From: Sanderia malayensis
Taxonomy: Eukaryota > Cnidaria > Scyphozoa > Semaeostomeae > Pelagiidae
DNA: 64,000 nucleotides
Direction of reading: 5' to 3'
Assembly: GCA_013076295.1 (NCBI GenBank)
Contig: RQOL01000475.1
Location: 1-64,000, forward strand
In this document: positions 12,995-25,764 of the stretch, one piece after another
How positions within the stretch are numbered: position 1 is the first letter of the stretch
Layout of the letters: each line of letters starts with the position of its first letter
The notes under the pieces: model-generated
Seen by the model: only the letters and a program-made list of their open reading frames with translations
Databases searched by the model: none
What the model was told of the DNA's origin: nothing
Position numbers and translations under genes: made by a program

Positions 12995-14335
12995 TAGAAA
13001 CAGCTTATCATTGCGTATTATAAAACACTTATGAGTGAGATCAAGACCAATGTAACAATGTGCATATGAGCTACGTCAGGCTTCTAAGCAATGAGATGTA
13101 TAAGAATGGGGTGAATTAGGCAAAACGTAGTCTGTAGTAGAAGCAGATTATCATTGCTTACTATGACACGCTTATGAGTAAGATCAAGACCCTTATAACA
13201 AGTCGCATATAAGCTACACAAGGTTTCTTAGCAATGAGATGTATAAGAATGGGGTGAATTAGGCAAAGCGTAGTCCGTAATAGAAGCAGATTATCATTGC
13301 TTACTATGAAAGGCTTATGAGTGAGATCAACACCCTTATAACAATCGCATATAAGCTACACAAGGTTTCTAAGCAGTGAGATGTATAGGAATGGGGTGAA
13401 TTGGGCAAACCGTAGTCCTAATAGAAGCAGATTATCATTGCTTACTATGAAACGCTTATGAGTGAGATCATGACTCATGTCACAAGTCGCATATAAGCTA
13501 CACAAGGTTTCTAAGTAATGAGACGTATAAGAATGGGGTGAATTAGGCAAACCGTAGTCCGTAATAGAAGCAGATTATCATTGCTTACTATGAAAGGCTT
13601 ATGAGTGAGATCAACACCCTTATAACAATCGCATATAAGCTACACAAGGTTTCTAAGCAGTGAGATGTATAGGAATGGGGTGAATTGGGCAAACCGTAGT
13701 CTGTAATAGAAGCAGATTATCATTGCTTACTATGAAACGCTTATGAGTGAGATCATGACTCATGTAACAAGTCGCATATAAGCTACACAAGGTTTCTAAG
13801 TAATGAGACGTATAAGAATGGGGTGAATTAGGCAAACCGTAGTCCGTAATAGAAGCAGATTATCATTGCTTACTATGAAAGGCTTATGAGTAAGATCAAG
13901 ACCCTTATAACAATCGCATATAAGCTACACAAGGTTTCTAAGTAATGAGACGTATAAGAATGGGGTGAATTAGGCAAACCGTAGTCCGTAATAGAAGCAG
14001 ATTATCATTGCTTACTATGAAATGCTTTTCAGGGAGATCAAGACCCATGTAAAAATGCGCATATAAGCTACGTAAGGTTTCTAAGCAACGAGATGCATAA
14101 GAATGGGGTGAATTAGGCACAATGTAGTCCGCAATAGAAGCAGATTATCATTACTTACTATTAAATGCTTTTGAGTGAGTTCAACACCCATGTAACAGAT
14201 GCATATAAGCTACGTAAGGTTTCTAAACATCGAGATGTATAAGAGTGGGTTGAATTAGGCAAAATGTAGTCTGTTATAGAATCAGATTATCATTTCTTAC
14301 AATGAAATGCTTTTTAGTGAGATCAAGACCCATCT
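12995..14335. repeat. ~143-bp satellite, array C
   Basis: About nine units of the same satellite, ending abruptly at single-copy sequence near 14,335. The last two units are more divergent, as expected at an array edge. Confidence 0.9.
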
Positions 14336-15312
14336 GTGTATCTTCAGTCTCTATATTTGCCTGTGAGGATTGCAATACCTTTTCTTCAACATCTAAAGAA
14401 TTGAACAATTAAAGAATGTCTTTGGCAAAAGAACTTAACATCATTTTTTACGTATACTTCTGAAAGTGTGTAACTTTGTCAGGTACGAGACATGCGCTTA
14501 AAAATATTCAATGATTGAAAACACTTAAAAATTTAAGCACCTGTAGCTAATTCATTTTGGAAACTCGTATTTTCTTATGGTTATATCCTGATCTATCCTG
14601 GCTAGATTTCGGTGATTTTTGCAACGTCTGGAAACTTTCTTTGTTCTTTGTCAAATTATATAAACCAGGCATATAAAGAAAACCAAAAAATTTGATATTT
14701 TGTGACGTCATACCTAGGTACTCTTTTCACTTTACCATCATGAACATTGTTGGCCTAACTCCAAACTTTTATATCCCGAAGGTATTTGCACTTGAAAATT
14801 TTTATAAATTTTCAAACTCTTACCTTCATTTTTGGATTCTGGCATTTTATCTTGCTATGTATGTGTACAGTAGGTTACTGTATGTTGATAATGACACTGT
14901 GTTGATAATATTTTGAACGCAAAGAATTTATTTTTTACCAAAGTTACCCAAATTTAGAAAATTGTTGATTTTCCGCCAAGATTTCCCTAATAAAAATTCC
15001 TTCGCTTGGGTTACTTAGTTGGAAAATTTGTGGAAGTCCTGGGGAATTCAAATCCCGAAATAAGTCTGGAAAATTGTCGAGAACAGCGTGCGAGCAACCG
15101 TGAGAGCTTGTTGGACTGAAACTATTCAACTCAACAAAAGAAAAGTAAAAAGGTCATTTTGAGGCATGGAAAAGAACAAAAGATTGATAACACCTACCAT
15201 CAAGGCCATCATAGCCACGCACGAGGTGTTATATGATTCTTGTTGGATTTCAGTTCCACAACGCCACGCATTTCGCTTTTACTTTAAAGTTTAAATATTT
15301 ACTTTATTCGAA
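14336..15312. other. Intergenic, no feature recognised
   Basis: Single-copy AT-rich sequence between the satellite and the SET gene. I see no convincing exon, inverted repeat or RNA gene. Confidence 0.5.
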
Positions 15313-16919
15313 ATGTTGTCAAAAAGATCCAGAAGAACGTTTTTGAATCCTGCCGAGATTGCAAAACTTTGGATTCGGAATCACCAAGATCAAGATGGAC
15401 TGGATAAAAAATTCATCGACGAGTCGATCGGTGAGTGAGTTTCTTCTTGGTTTCTGCCTTCTTTGTGGCCAATTTTTGTTCTTAGGCCTGTAGCACCCTA
15501 GTATGTTGCTTTGACTTGGATGGGTTAGAGAAGATAGATGAAGATTGATTTGAAAAGTCACCCTTTGTTCATTTTTCATTGGGGTTCTGTGAGACTTAAG
15601 GTCAGACTTAAGGTCAGGCTAGGCTCATGACCTTGCCGATTGCAAATAATGCTCAAGGTTGATATTGGAGATTGAAGAGATTGAATAAGATATAATTAAA
15701 AATGCCTATCAATTTATAAATATTCATCCATGTTTCATAATTGTTATCTTGTTATATCATGATTTTTACAACATTTTTATTTTGCAGGATGGGGTGTGAT
15801 AGCGAAGAAGACCTTTGAGAAAGGAAGTTTTCTTCTAGAGTATATTGGGGAGACTGTTTCAAGAAAGGAAGGGGAGATCAGAGAAAAAAAGTACGAGAAG
15901 GCAAAGCTTGGATGCTATTTGTACTTCTTTAGCTCTAAAGGCAAGGAGCTTTGGTAAGTTCTCTTAAATACTTTGACTAAAAGTATGTCCTGGAAATCTT
16001 TAGCTCACATTGACTTTAACAAATTGTCAGTGTAAATGTGAGCAAAAAACGCCTGTCTGTTGTTTGCATGTATCACAAATGTTAATTAAGGCAGAGTCTC
16101 AATTTGTTTTTGTACCTTGGTTTCCCTGGTCGGCAACAAAATATTCAGGTTTTTTTTATTTAAAGAAGTGTCAATTTCTCACAGATGTTTATCACAGGAA
16201 AATCCCGCAACAACAAGCCCCCGCCCTGCAAGGAAATTTATTTTCATAATTAACCTGAAGACTAGGCCCTGCAAAAATTCTGCTTTAGCTCAAATTCAAA
16301 TCAATCAATGTTTTTTGCCCTGCCCCAAATCATATTTGCAATGCATACCTACTTTCCAATGCAATTCTATTCCCACTTCAAAGAGCTATCCCTATTTAAG
16401 AAAACAAATTTGTCTCAATCTTGAACATCAGACTTCTAATTTTTATAATTTTTAATGCTTCCTCATAGAGAATTTGTATCGTATGGCAGGAAAATAATCT
16501 TGTAATTTGGTGATAAATTGACAAAAGCAATAGGTGCTAGAAATATAGGGAGTAATTGATATAAAAGATAGACATTTTTTCTTTTTCAAGCATTGATGCA
16601 ACACTACCAACACCTTTTCTTGGGAGACTGGTGAACGATTCAAGTAAGCCTAATTGTGTCATGAAACTAATTGAAAATGACAATGGACCACATTTGTGTT
16701 TATTTGCAATAAGAGACATTGCTACTGGAGAAGAACTGAGATACGACTATGGTGTCGGCGATTTGCCATGGCGCAAGAAGGTATAAAATGCTTTTTTTTT
16801 TTAATTTTGAACAGCACTATGAAGACATGCATTATGACGACAATATATATTCTTTCTGCATATCAGCTCTCTGCAGGAATAAAACGATCCAAAATTTGGC
16901 TATCTACCAACCAACATAG
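15313..16919 (+). CDS. KMT5A-like SET-domain lysine methyltransferase
   Basis: Exons 15,313-15,430, 15,788-15,953, 16,591-16,780 and 16,815-16,919 splice in phase to a ~192-aa protein. The SET core is recognisable in order: GWGVIAKKTFEKGSFLLEY, GCYLYFF, then CIDAT, GRLVNDSSKPNC and GEELRYDYG. GCYxYFF, CxDAT, GRLxN and ELxYDYG match the KMT5A/SET8 family, which transfers methyl groups from SAM to histone lysine (H4K20 in vertebrate KMT5A). Oddly, the usual NHS motif is NDS here, and the N-terminal extension is only ~40 aa. The last intron would be just 34 bp, so the C-terminus is less certain. The gene lies upstream of a KDZ transposase on the same strand and may be its cargo or an independent dispersed copy. 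Confidence 0.8.
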
Positions 16920-17033
16920 CCTCGGTTATAAATAAAGTCCTTACCCGAATGAGGCAGGCGGGTAATTTGGTTTAGTATACGGCCCACGTGGCGATGGCCT
17001 AAAAATTTCCCAATTGAACAACACGAGAATAAA

Positions 17034-20000
17034 ATGGCTGAAAATAGCAGTAGAAGGGGAAATTCTGGTATTCGACATTTTAGATCACGGCCAGAGCTTG
17101 GATCTGGGCCAAGCTTCGATTTGCAAGATTCGAGAACTGACGCATCTTTTGGAGAAGCAGCTCAGCAGCGTATGGATGTAGATGTTTTGTTGCAGGACGA
17201 TGGCCTCCCCAGGTATAGTATTTTTACTGGTCCTACTTTAAGCAGGAGGAGAAGGCCTCGTGGGCAATCGACGAAGAAAAGACAAAATCGAGAGGTCTTG
17301 TCATGGAATAATTTTGAAGACATGCCTGTGGAAACTCCTGAACCGACGACAACAACAATTGTGGAAAGTTGTGATGACGAAGAAGATGCTGAAGGTTACA
17401 TATATACCTACATATACATACATGCTTTATATTATTGTTGTTGAGTCTTTATTGAGGGATGAAATCTGTTCCATATCCAGCGTCGCCACCTGCTTAGATG
17501 TTTTCTGCCAGTATTCTATTTAAGCAGAATTAAAGTCAACTTTGCAACCTTTTCTAGTTTTATCTAAAATGTTAATTTGATAACTAGTAGATCACACATT
17601 TTTTATTTTCATACCAGATCATGCAATTCATGCACATATTTTAAGGTTATTTCCTTTCATTTCATATTTAGATATTATTAGTTTAAGGACTAGCGCAATG
17701 TGAATTTTATTCATGTAATGTTTGCAAGGTATGGTGGGTGTATTAAAGAGTTTCCAAGCATGATGTGATGAATTGTGTATGTCCTATATTCTTAAGTTAA
17801 TTCCTGGGAGGAACTGCTGCTGCATGATATCTGCCCTTCTTCTAGCCATTGATATTATAGATGAAGAAGTTCCAGCTGAATATGTTGATCAGATGCAACA
17901 ACAAAATGAGCGTGATATTGTGCAATCTGTGGTATGCAATGATCATGCATGTATTTTGACACTTATGACAATAAATGATTTGATCTAGTACATTTTAAGA
18001 ATATTTTTCACTGTCTAAGTATATCTTTTATTAATAAAAACATCAAATAAGATATAAGGTGAAGCTGTGCTATAGTTAAAGAACTGCTCTTTTGTAAACA
18101 GATTGGTGGTATTGAAGAATCATACATGTTTCAGTTACTCTACGCCAAATCAATTTTGTTTGTGGCAGGAAAAACGGATATTCTGGTTAAGGATTTTGAC
18201 TGTGAACGACATATGTTGAAGGTAATGAGCAAAAATATGAGTATTTTTAATTTTATAAATAAAGGAAGCTCATTAAATACTTGAATATTCAATTTTAAAT
18301 ATGTTATTTGCAAGGAACATGTAAAAAAGCTAATTTAATGCATTACCATTTACTTTTCTCAGCAGAGAAAGTTTTGCTTTGTGAACGAAGAAGAATAGAA
18401 TTTAGTGATGATGTTTGCTGGGTTTATTGCTGCTCTTGTTCAAATGCATTGCAAGATTTTGTGAAAAGTCTATCAACTGATATCCTTCAATCATCACATG
18501 GTAATTTTGATATTATTGAACTATTCTATTCCTGTGTTTACCTATTTTTTGTGTTACGAAAGACAACTTCTCTACTAATTTGTGGGTATACTATGATTTG
18601 CTTAAAAGATTTTAAAGAACAATTGACTCGAGACTTTCCAGACTGCTTACATATAGAAGTGGGCAAGAAAATAGTTGAAGGATGGGATGGTTTAAATGGA
18701 GTTTCTGCAGCTAGCTGGATAGATGGTAAATTTTTGTTAACTTATTTAAGGTGTCTTTCATTTTGAAGAATAACGTTTTTTTATTAAACATTGCATCTGG
18801 TTGTCCTATTGCAGAACAGGCTGTTGATGTGGATCACTTTTATACAAAGGTTTGTTTTTCTCACAGTGACCTTTTCAAAGTATTTTCACATCTTTTCAAG
18901 GATTACTGCATTAAGATATGAAATAGGCGTCCCCTCTATTGACTACCCAGGGCTGTTAATAAAATTTTTACTATTTGGTTCAATAATAACGTATAAAATG
19001 CTAGGCTGGAAAAGCACTTTCATCGGGTCGTGAGCATTTGGAAAATGCAATGCAGTCAAGATCAGAAATTGAATTTGATCCTGACTGCTTGATATTGAAT
19101 AACATTCGGAACTATATAAGATTATTCTTTTGTTTTTGAGGTTGTTTGATTTTAAAATTTCAGGGCTGTGAAATAAGCACTCCCCTCTTTTAAGCGCCCC
19201 ACTCTAATAGCGCCCACCTAATTTTGCAAAATGTTTAATATGTTATTATTTTAGAAGAGTCATCTGTTATTCTCATATAACCAACTTTTATATTACTATA
19301 ATAACTAATGTGTATGTTATCTTGTTTGTCTGTACTGGGTAAAACAGTGCTCTATGCCGTGGGCAGAGCGAAGACACAGAAGTAGACTTCAGAAAATACA
19401 CATATCTTTGTTGTGACTTTATGTTTCATGCTTTCATGCGATCATCAGACAATAACTAATGATAACATAATATAATATAATATAATATGATAACTAATGC
19501 TAATGTTTACTTTCGTTTATTGGTAGTATTGTCAGCATTGTATAGCAGACAGTAATAATATAAATTACAATTTCTATGAGATAAAAATGGTGTGACAATT
19601 GTGTAATTGTTTATTCAAACTCTTGCAGGAAGTGCCAACTATTGTGGAACTGCCTTTTTCAAATGATTCGTTATTGTGTATTAGACCACCAGACTTGAAT
19701 TTTGCAGTTGTTGGTATTGACAGAAGAGGCTTTATGTGTACATTTTGTGAAATAGCAAACAGGTCATGTCCACATGTCAAGTCCCTGAAATTATATTTGG
19801 AGGATGAACCAGACATAGTTCCAGATTTTGTGACCAATGCTGTCAATGCTGTTGAAGTTCTCCGTACATCCTTTCCTCGTACATACATTTGCTCTTCGAT
19901 ATCCGAAAAATCCATTCCAGAAACAGTTCTTCAATCCCAATTGTCTATATTCAATGGACTTCTCGGGTCAACAATTGAACAAGTTGATGAAGGTATGCGA

Positions 20001-23000
20001 CTGTTTCCAGAAGACAATAACAATATGTGCCTTATCTGTGGGTCTGAATGTGAAGAACAGACGTTTTGGTCCGTAGATAGCAAAAAGATATTCACGCTTA
20101 AGAACATCTTCGAGGTTAATGGTAAGAAAATATTAATCTTGTTTGTGCTGCAAATAACAGATGATAATGTAAATAACATTTCTTTCTAATTTCTGACATG
20201 TGACATTCTTATATTATAGAAAAAAAGATTCTTAATAGTTTGCGTAGTTTATTGGCTGTTATCAGTATCCAGCCAATCCAGTTATTATTTAAGAAGTTCA
20301 CCACGGAAGGTTCCATCCACCACTTAATCATTATTTCACTGTACGTGTATTTGATGTTTGATTGATTGCATGTTTCAGTGCCATACAGACAATGTAGCAA
20401 CCAACAATGCAATCAGATTCAGCATTTCGATGGCTGCTCGAAAGGAATTCTCAATATGGGAGATTTTCTGGTCGGACATGATGTTCTTAGAGACTATATG
20501 CATCATTACCTTCATGGACACAGGTTTTTTCTTCGTTTAGTCGTAATTTTTTAAGACCTGCACGCATTTTTTTATAAGGAAGTGCTTTATAAGGAAGCCA
20601 GTACTCGGGTGGGCAAAAACTTAAGGAATCCCCAGTACTGGATGGGAGACTGCTAAGGAATTTGAAAAGTTAAATCCTGTGCACTATGAAACACACACTA
20701 CCTCGTATTAGCGAAATCCATGTACTGTTAGAAAATCTGTATTGTTTTGTTAATTATTTTTGCGTCTTCTGACACCTTCACGACCTATATTTACTTGTTC
20801 CTACAGTAGTTTTACTGCAAAGAAGAAACAGTTAAGGAATTTTGAGTTCTAAAATTTGGTCGCCAGTTAAGGAATTTTCAGTACTAAGCCTTAGCCGAAC
20901 TTCCTTATATAAAAAATGCGTTTATTGTCAATAAAATCTGATTAATTATTTTATTTACTTTACTTCTTTGTAGCCAAAGCCTAACAAGTTACTTAGAGAT
21001 TTGGAAACTAAATCTCTCACTGTCAGGGTTTAACACAAAGTATTGTTTAAACTATCAGCAGTGGAGGATGACATGGTACGCCTTCCTAGAACTCCTGGAT
21101 ATCGATTACGAATCTGGTTTTCAGTGTGGCAAATGCGGTTCATATCCGAAGATAATACTTTGTGATGCGACAACGTTGGGTTTTCGCAGACACTATGCTA
21201 AGCAAATAGAAGTAGGTGCTGTAGAAGAGAACACTGCAACACTGCTGAAGGGCAGATAAGTATAAAACTTGGTGCTAAAGAAGTTTGTCTTTTCATTTCA
21301 TGTTCCAAAGCTTGTGTGGCACATGTCTCAGAGGTTACTTGGTGTCCTACTTGATTAGCTGCTCTTATTAACTCATATCTATTTTTCTCATAGTTACTGA
21401 GTTTAGACAAAGAGTCTTCATCAAAGACAAAAGACTAAGAGATCGACTGAGAAAATTTTCAAAACTACGCCAGCTCGACACCAGTGACCGCAATGAGCTA
21501 AATGAGCTCTTGACTGCAAGTTCTCCGATTTTGAAGCAGGTAGTTACTAGTTGTAATACCAATTTCATTGTTTGTCGGGTAGTTTTTGATGGTTTCCGGA
21601 AAGTGTATGGATCCAAAATGTAGTTAGGAAGTTGTTATACTCTATCGCTTAACGATAAAATGTTTAAACATCTTGCTGTATTATTATATTTATTAGGTGC
21701 TGATGGATTTTGAAGAACTTTATGGTAGCAGTACTCAGATTCATGATGAAATCTGGACCCTTTTCCGGTGCATTTCTTCTGTTTCTCCTACATGTTCCTA
21801 CTTCCCACCTTCTGCACCTTTAGATTTGTTGCTGCAGAGATTATCAGCTGGATTGGTGATAAGAAAAGATCCAGAAGCACTTGCTCAATTACAAAGTCTT
21901 GCGCCCATAATTTTTGGAGTACTAAAAGTTCTTCCGCCATTTCCAGTTTCTCTCACCATTATGCAGCTTTTTAACGATTTGAATGCTACAGCTAAATTGT
22001 GCTTTTCTGTTGAGCAACACACATTAAGCCCTGTAGACGGCGATGATTTATCCAATTATATGTCATTTTTTCCTTGTTGGCCAACACGATTTCAAAGAGG
22101 CGTATATCTAAAAGATAAGGGAAAGTCAGGTCGTGCTGAGGATTGCACAAAGTTATACAGAGGACATCCAAACCTCCTTCCCGGAATATTTACGGTTTAT
22201 TGTGAGCACGGTAAGAGTACCAACGGTTATTTATATCCCTCCGAGTTCTTGTAAATAATTTTGAACTTTATATCTTAATCAATTATAATATCAAATATGG
22301 TTATTTGTTATTATCATGTATAACGGTAGCTATATATCTGTCAGATAGTTTAGTTAATATCCAAGGCGGTCTTAAAACCGTGCTTGATTCTAAGCCTAAG
22401 CAAGGCCTTTTTCAAAAGGTATCCTCAATAGCGTTTTAGAGCTACATGATGCTTCATGTTTAGTTTTGCTTCACTTAGAGATTTGTTATGGATTCAGCAT
22501 CATGGAAAATCAAGAATCCCCAAACGTACCGTTCACTGTTATGCGAACACGTTTTCCAACAGGTATCTACAATGAACACGTGAAGTATACCTTTATCTTA
22601 CTATTTTCTTTAACTTATTTGTTTATTGGTGGAAAGTTTTAGTTTTTTTCAACTCGATCTGTAAGTTCCCAGTGAGCTTTTAAAATACATAATGTGTCTA
22701 TATTTTGTATTTTCCAGCACCTGAGGCTATAATTTATGATAATGCGTGCAATCTTCATCAATATTGCTTAAACAGAGATCCATCGTTTTTTAAATGTTGC
22801 AATTTCTTGGTGGACCGATTTCATTGGAAAAACCACTCTGGTAATATATTCCCTACACTTATAATTTTTAGTGATATGTCCCAGAATGTGTGATGATACA
22901 TTGAAATTTCTTTCCAGGTTGCGCTGATAGTTACAATTGTCGTTTACATCATCGCTTTGAAGAGATAAACACGCAAATAAACGAGCAGAGAAATTCTACT

Positions 23001-23103
23001 TTGAAAGTGCTCAAAAGTCAGCTTTTCATATATGGGCCAGAAGAATTTTCTAAATCATTGCAAAATATTTATGTGGTATCGCAATAAGAAAGCAAAGCAA
23101 TAA
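17034..23103 (+). CDS. KDZ-superfamily transposase (cassette 1)
   Basis: Proposed exons: 17034-17394, 17846-17931, 18102-18240, 18364-18500, 18609-18725, 18815-18849, 19629-20121, 20379-20523, 20974-21215, 21394-21539, 21697-22210, 22479-22562, 22718-22840 and 22918 onward. All joins keep phase and give ~935 aa. A basic N-terminal region is followed by a SWIM-like cluster (CTFCEIANRSCPH), a CSNQQC Cys pair with FDGCSKGILNMG, and the RNase H-like core. In the core I see CDATTLGFRR (candidate first Asp), YDNACNLHQYCLNR (second Asp), VDRFHWKNHSG, and INTQINEQ (candidate Glu). These motifs match Kyakuja-Dileera-Zisupton transposases and their relative HMGXB3. One extra base in a T-run near 23,022-23,026 shifts the last ~25 codons; the read frame then stops at 23,085-23,087, and the conserved frame would stop at 23,101-23,103. 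It is homologous exon by exon to the gene at 56,930-63,173. Confidence 0.8.
20563..20920. mobile_element. MITE in an intron of the cassette-1 KDZ gene
   Basis: The sequence begins cgcatttttttataaggaag and ends with the near complement cttccttatataaaaaatgcg. The body has repeated ttaaggaat and cagtac motifs in opposite orientations. It lies between exons ending at 20,523 and starting at 20,974, so it is removed by splicing. The target duplication is unclear. Confidence 0.6.
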
Positions 23104-24970
23104 TCAGAATTCCTTTTTCTAAACTTACAGTGTTTCTTTGGGAAGAACATTTATCTTTATCCATTTGGCACGGATTATATGTTTTGTAATAGAAATAGAA
23201 TAAGGTAATAGAATGACGTTTTTAATCCAAACTTTAATGACAGTCTGCTTCTGATTTGGTCGTTTTCTATAGCTTGCAGCTCTCCTTTTAGTGCTTCTAC
23301 CTTGAAAGTGCCTAGTGTATGACTATCGGCTCTACATTAACTGCCACGTTGAAAGGATTGAAAGTTGCCCGGTTTGGTTGGACTAGGGCTTTAAAAAATC
23401 CTGCTCCTGTCCTCTCTTGGGCCTTGGGCTTGCCCAGAAGAAGAAGAGAAGGTACAAACTAAACATGTACCAACCACAACAACCCAAAACGAATAGAGAA
23501 ATTATTGCTTTGATTTCTTGAGACATTAACGCTCTCACTCGTGACAAGTACTTCTGGATTTGTTGCACGTGTTTTTCATTTGATTGTCAAGATGACACAA
23601 ACTGAATTCATAAATTGAGAAACAATACTCTCGAATAAATGTTTTTGACATTCTCATATGTTTTCTGGTTGTCATATAACAACGTTATGCACATTTCAAT
23701 GGTAAAATTGAAAAGTTTCGCATGTTTTGCTCTCTCAATCAAATAAGTAACAATATTGTGTGTCTAGTTTCTTGAAGGAATTATAAACTTTTGTATAAAG
23801 AAGCGTACATTCCCGAAATATCAAAACACACCTATTACACTACACAGAGGAATCTTTAAAATAAATCAGCATAATTGTAAGCACGATTTCAACTGCCTTC
23901 GTTTACTTCTTTTCCTTTCTTTTGTCACATATTTGAGTCGTCGTGCATTGGCAATTATCAGACATATAAATCGCCCATGAAATTAAAACGCAGTTGTAAA
24001 AATGCCGTTTCTGGTATGGACATCGCAAACAGAACAATGGTGAAATTATGATAAAACATTTTCTGGTGAGTCCAGCTTCGACTATCTTTTAGATGAAATT
24101 AACCACCACTATGCTGGAAATACTTAGCGATTGAAATTTCAAAAGGTTGATAAATAATACGTGCATGGCTACACAAAGCTAGAAAACTTTCGAGTTCATT
24201 CACCGTTTGTTGACTGTTGTGCAGACAAAAGGTGCAGCCCAAAGTGTAAACACGCGGTGGGAATAGTATTAATAAACATATGATACTAATATATAGTGCT
24301 TAGCTCAATAAAGATAAAGCTCTTAACATGTTCATAATATATTTTTTGTATTAAAGTAAGACGATGATAAATCCAATTTCAATTCGTAATTTTAATTAGC
24401 AGGCTGCTTTCGCCAAGAAACCATCGAGTCTGTTGATGGAAAACGACGTTGCATTGCTGACTGGAATTAGAAATTCTGTTCGTATTTCCTTTATTATAGT
24501 AAGAAATATAATATGGCTAACTACTACTTCTGTACCGTAAGATCAAAAACAAGTGAGAATAATGGTATTGTCTCAATATCTCGAACAGAGTTGGCGTATA
24601 AAGTTGAATATATTGTGCCAATTTTCCCGCGAGAATTTTATCCAACTGTTCAGCGAAATGAAATTGCGAGGATTGCTTGCTTATAGTTTTGATTTTAACC
24701 GTGAACTTCAAAATAAAACATTTCGCTTGAAAATATCAGACAAGAGCGATGGGAATACCCTCAACATGACCCTCACACCCCAATCAGTACGTGTGGGACA
24801 ACTGGTAGGCCATTAGAGACGGAAAACTAAAAACTTGGTGCTCAGTTGACTGTAGAATTTTGCATTATGTAATGTTGAAGTAGTTCAATTCCAGATTTAT
24901 GTTCCAAGCATTTACACTAGAGACACAGACCGGATGACTTTTGTTCTGTGCAGAAAATATAATAAAACAC
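23104..24970. other. 3' flank of KDZ gene, no gene recognised
   Basis: AT-rich sequence downstream of the KDZ gene. Only short, composition-driven open frames are present. It leads into the 177-bp satellite. Confidence 0.5.
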
Positions 24971-24974
24971 TTTG

Positions 24975-25745
24975 AAATAGTCTTGATCTTAACAATATAC
25001 TGTGCTAAAGCAAATAATACATAGTACTATTGGTTACTAAAAGTCCAAAAATTGGCTCACCCTCAACCATTGCTAAGATTAATATTATAAACGAACAAAA
25101 CCCTGAATTTTAATCAGGCGCACAGTTTTACAAGAAATATATTTAAAAACTTTGAATTAGTCTTGATCATAACAATATATTGCGTTAAAGCAACTATAGT
25201 ACAATTGGTTACTAAAAGTCCAAAATTTGGCTCACGCTCAACCATTGCTAAGATTAATATTATAACGAACAAAACCTTGTAATTTTACTCAGGCGCACAG
25301 TTTTACAAGGAATATATTTAAAAACTTTGAATTTGTCTTGATCATAACAATATATTGCGTTAAAGCAACTATAGTACTATTGGTTACTAAAAGTCCAAAA
25401 ATTGGCTCACGCTCAACCATTGCTAAGATTAATATTATAAACGAACAAAACCCTGTAATTTTAATCAGGCGCACAGTTTTTACAAGGAAATATATTTAAG
25501 AACTTTGAATTTGTCTTGATCATAACAATATATTGCATTAAAGCAACTTTTGTACAATTGGTTACTAAAGTCCAAAATTTGGCTCACCCTCAAACCATTG
25601 CTAAGATTAATATTATAAACGAACATAACCCTGTAATTTTACTCATGTGTACAGTTTTGTCAGGAAATATATTTAAAAACATTGAATTAGTCTTGATTAT
25701 AACAAAATACTGTGTTAAAGCAACCACAGTATGTTTTTACTATCT
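24975..25745. repeat. 177-bp satellite, forward block 1
   Basis: About four diverged units containing ggttactaaaagtccaaaat, attgctaagattaatatta and gcgcacagtttt. They have the same polarity as the large block at 27,603 but more substitutions and indels. Confidence 0.85.
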
Positions 25746-25764
25746 GCAACTATAGTATGTTTTA

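Larger units (their letters stand above)
6966..13930. repeat. Tandem segmental duplication, copy 2
   Basis: This is the second copy of the ~6.97-kb unit. Its first satellite units (6,966-7,300) match positions 1-310, but single bases are missing from many homopolymer runs. The non-repetitive block runs from about 7,990 to 12,990 and is followed by satellite again. Copy-specific differences include fewer 14-bp units in the polypyrimidine tract near 8,520 and an extra ~40-bp internal duplication in the MITE at 11,214. The right boundary is approximate because it lies inside satellite. Confidence 0.85.

Noticed and set aside
19170..19225. MITE-like fragment with aagcgccccactctaatagcgcccacc
   Set aside because: No complementary end or target duplication is visible nearby.
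20600..20720. Possible 5S rRNA or tRNA-like segment (ccagtactggatgggagactgc)
   Set aside because: The phrase resembles the 3' part of 5S rRNA (gtactggatgggagac), but the rest of the gene is missing and the segment lies inside a MITE; at most a 5S-derived SINE-like remnant.
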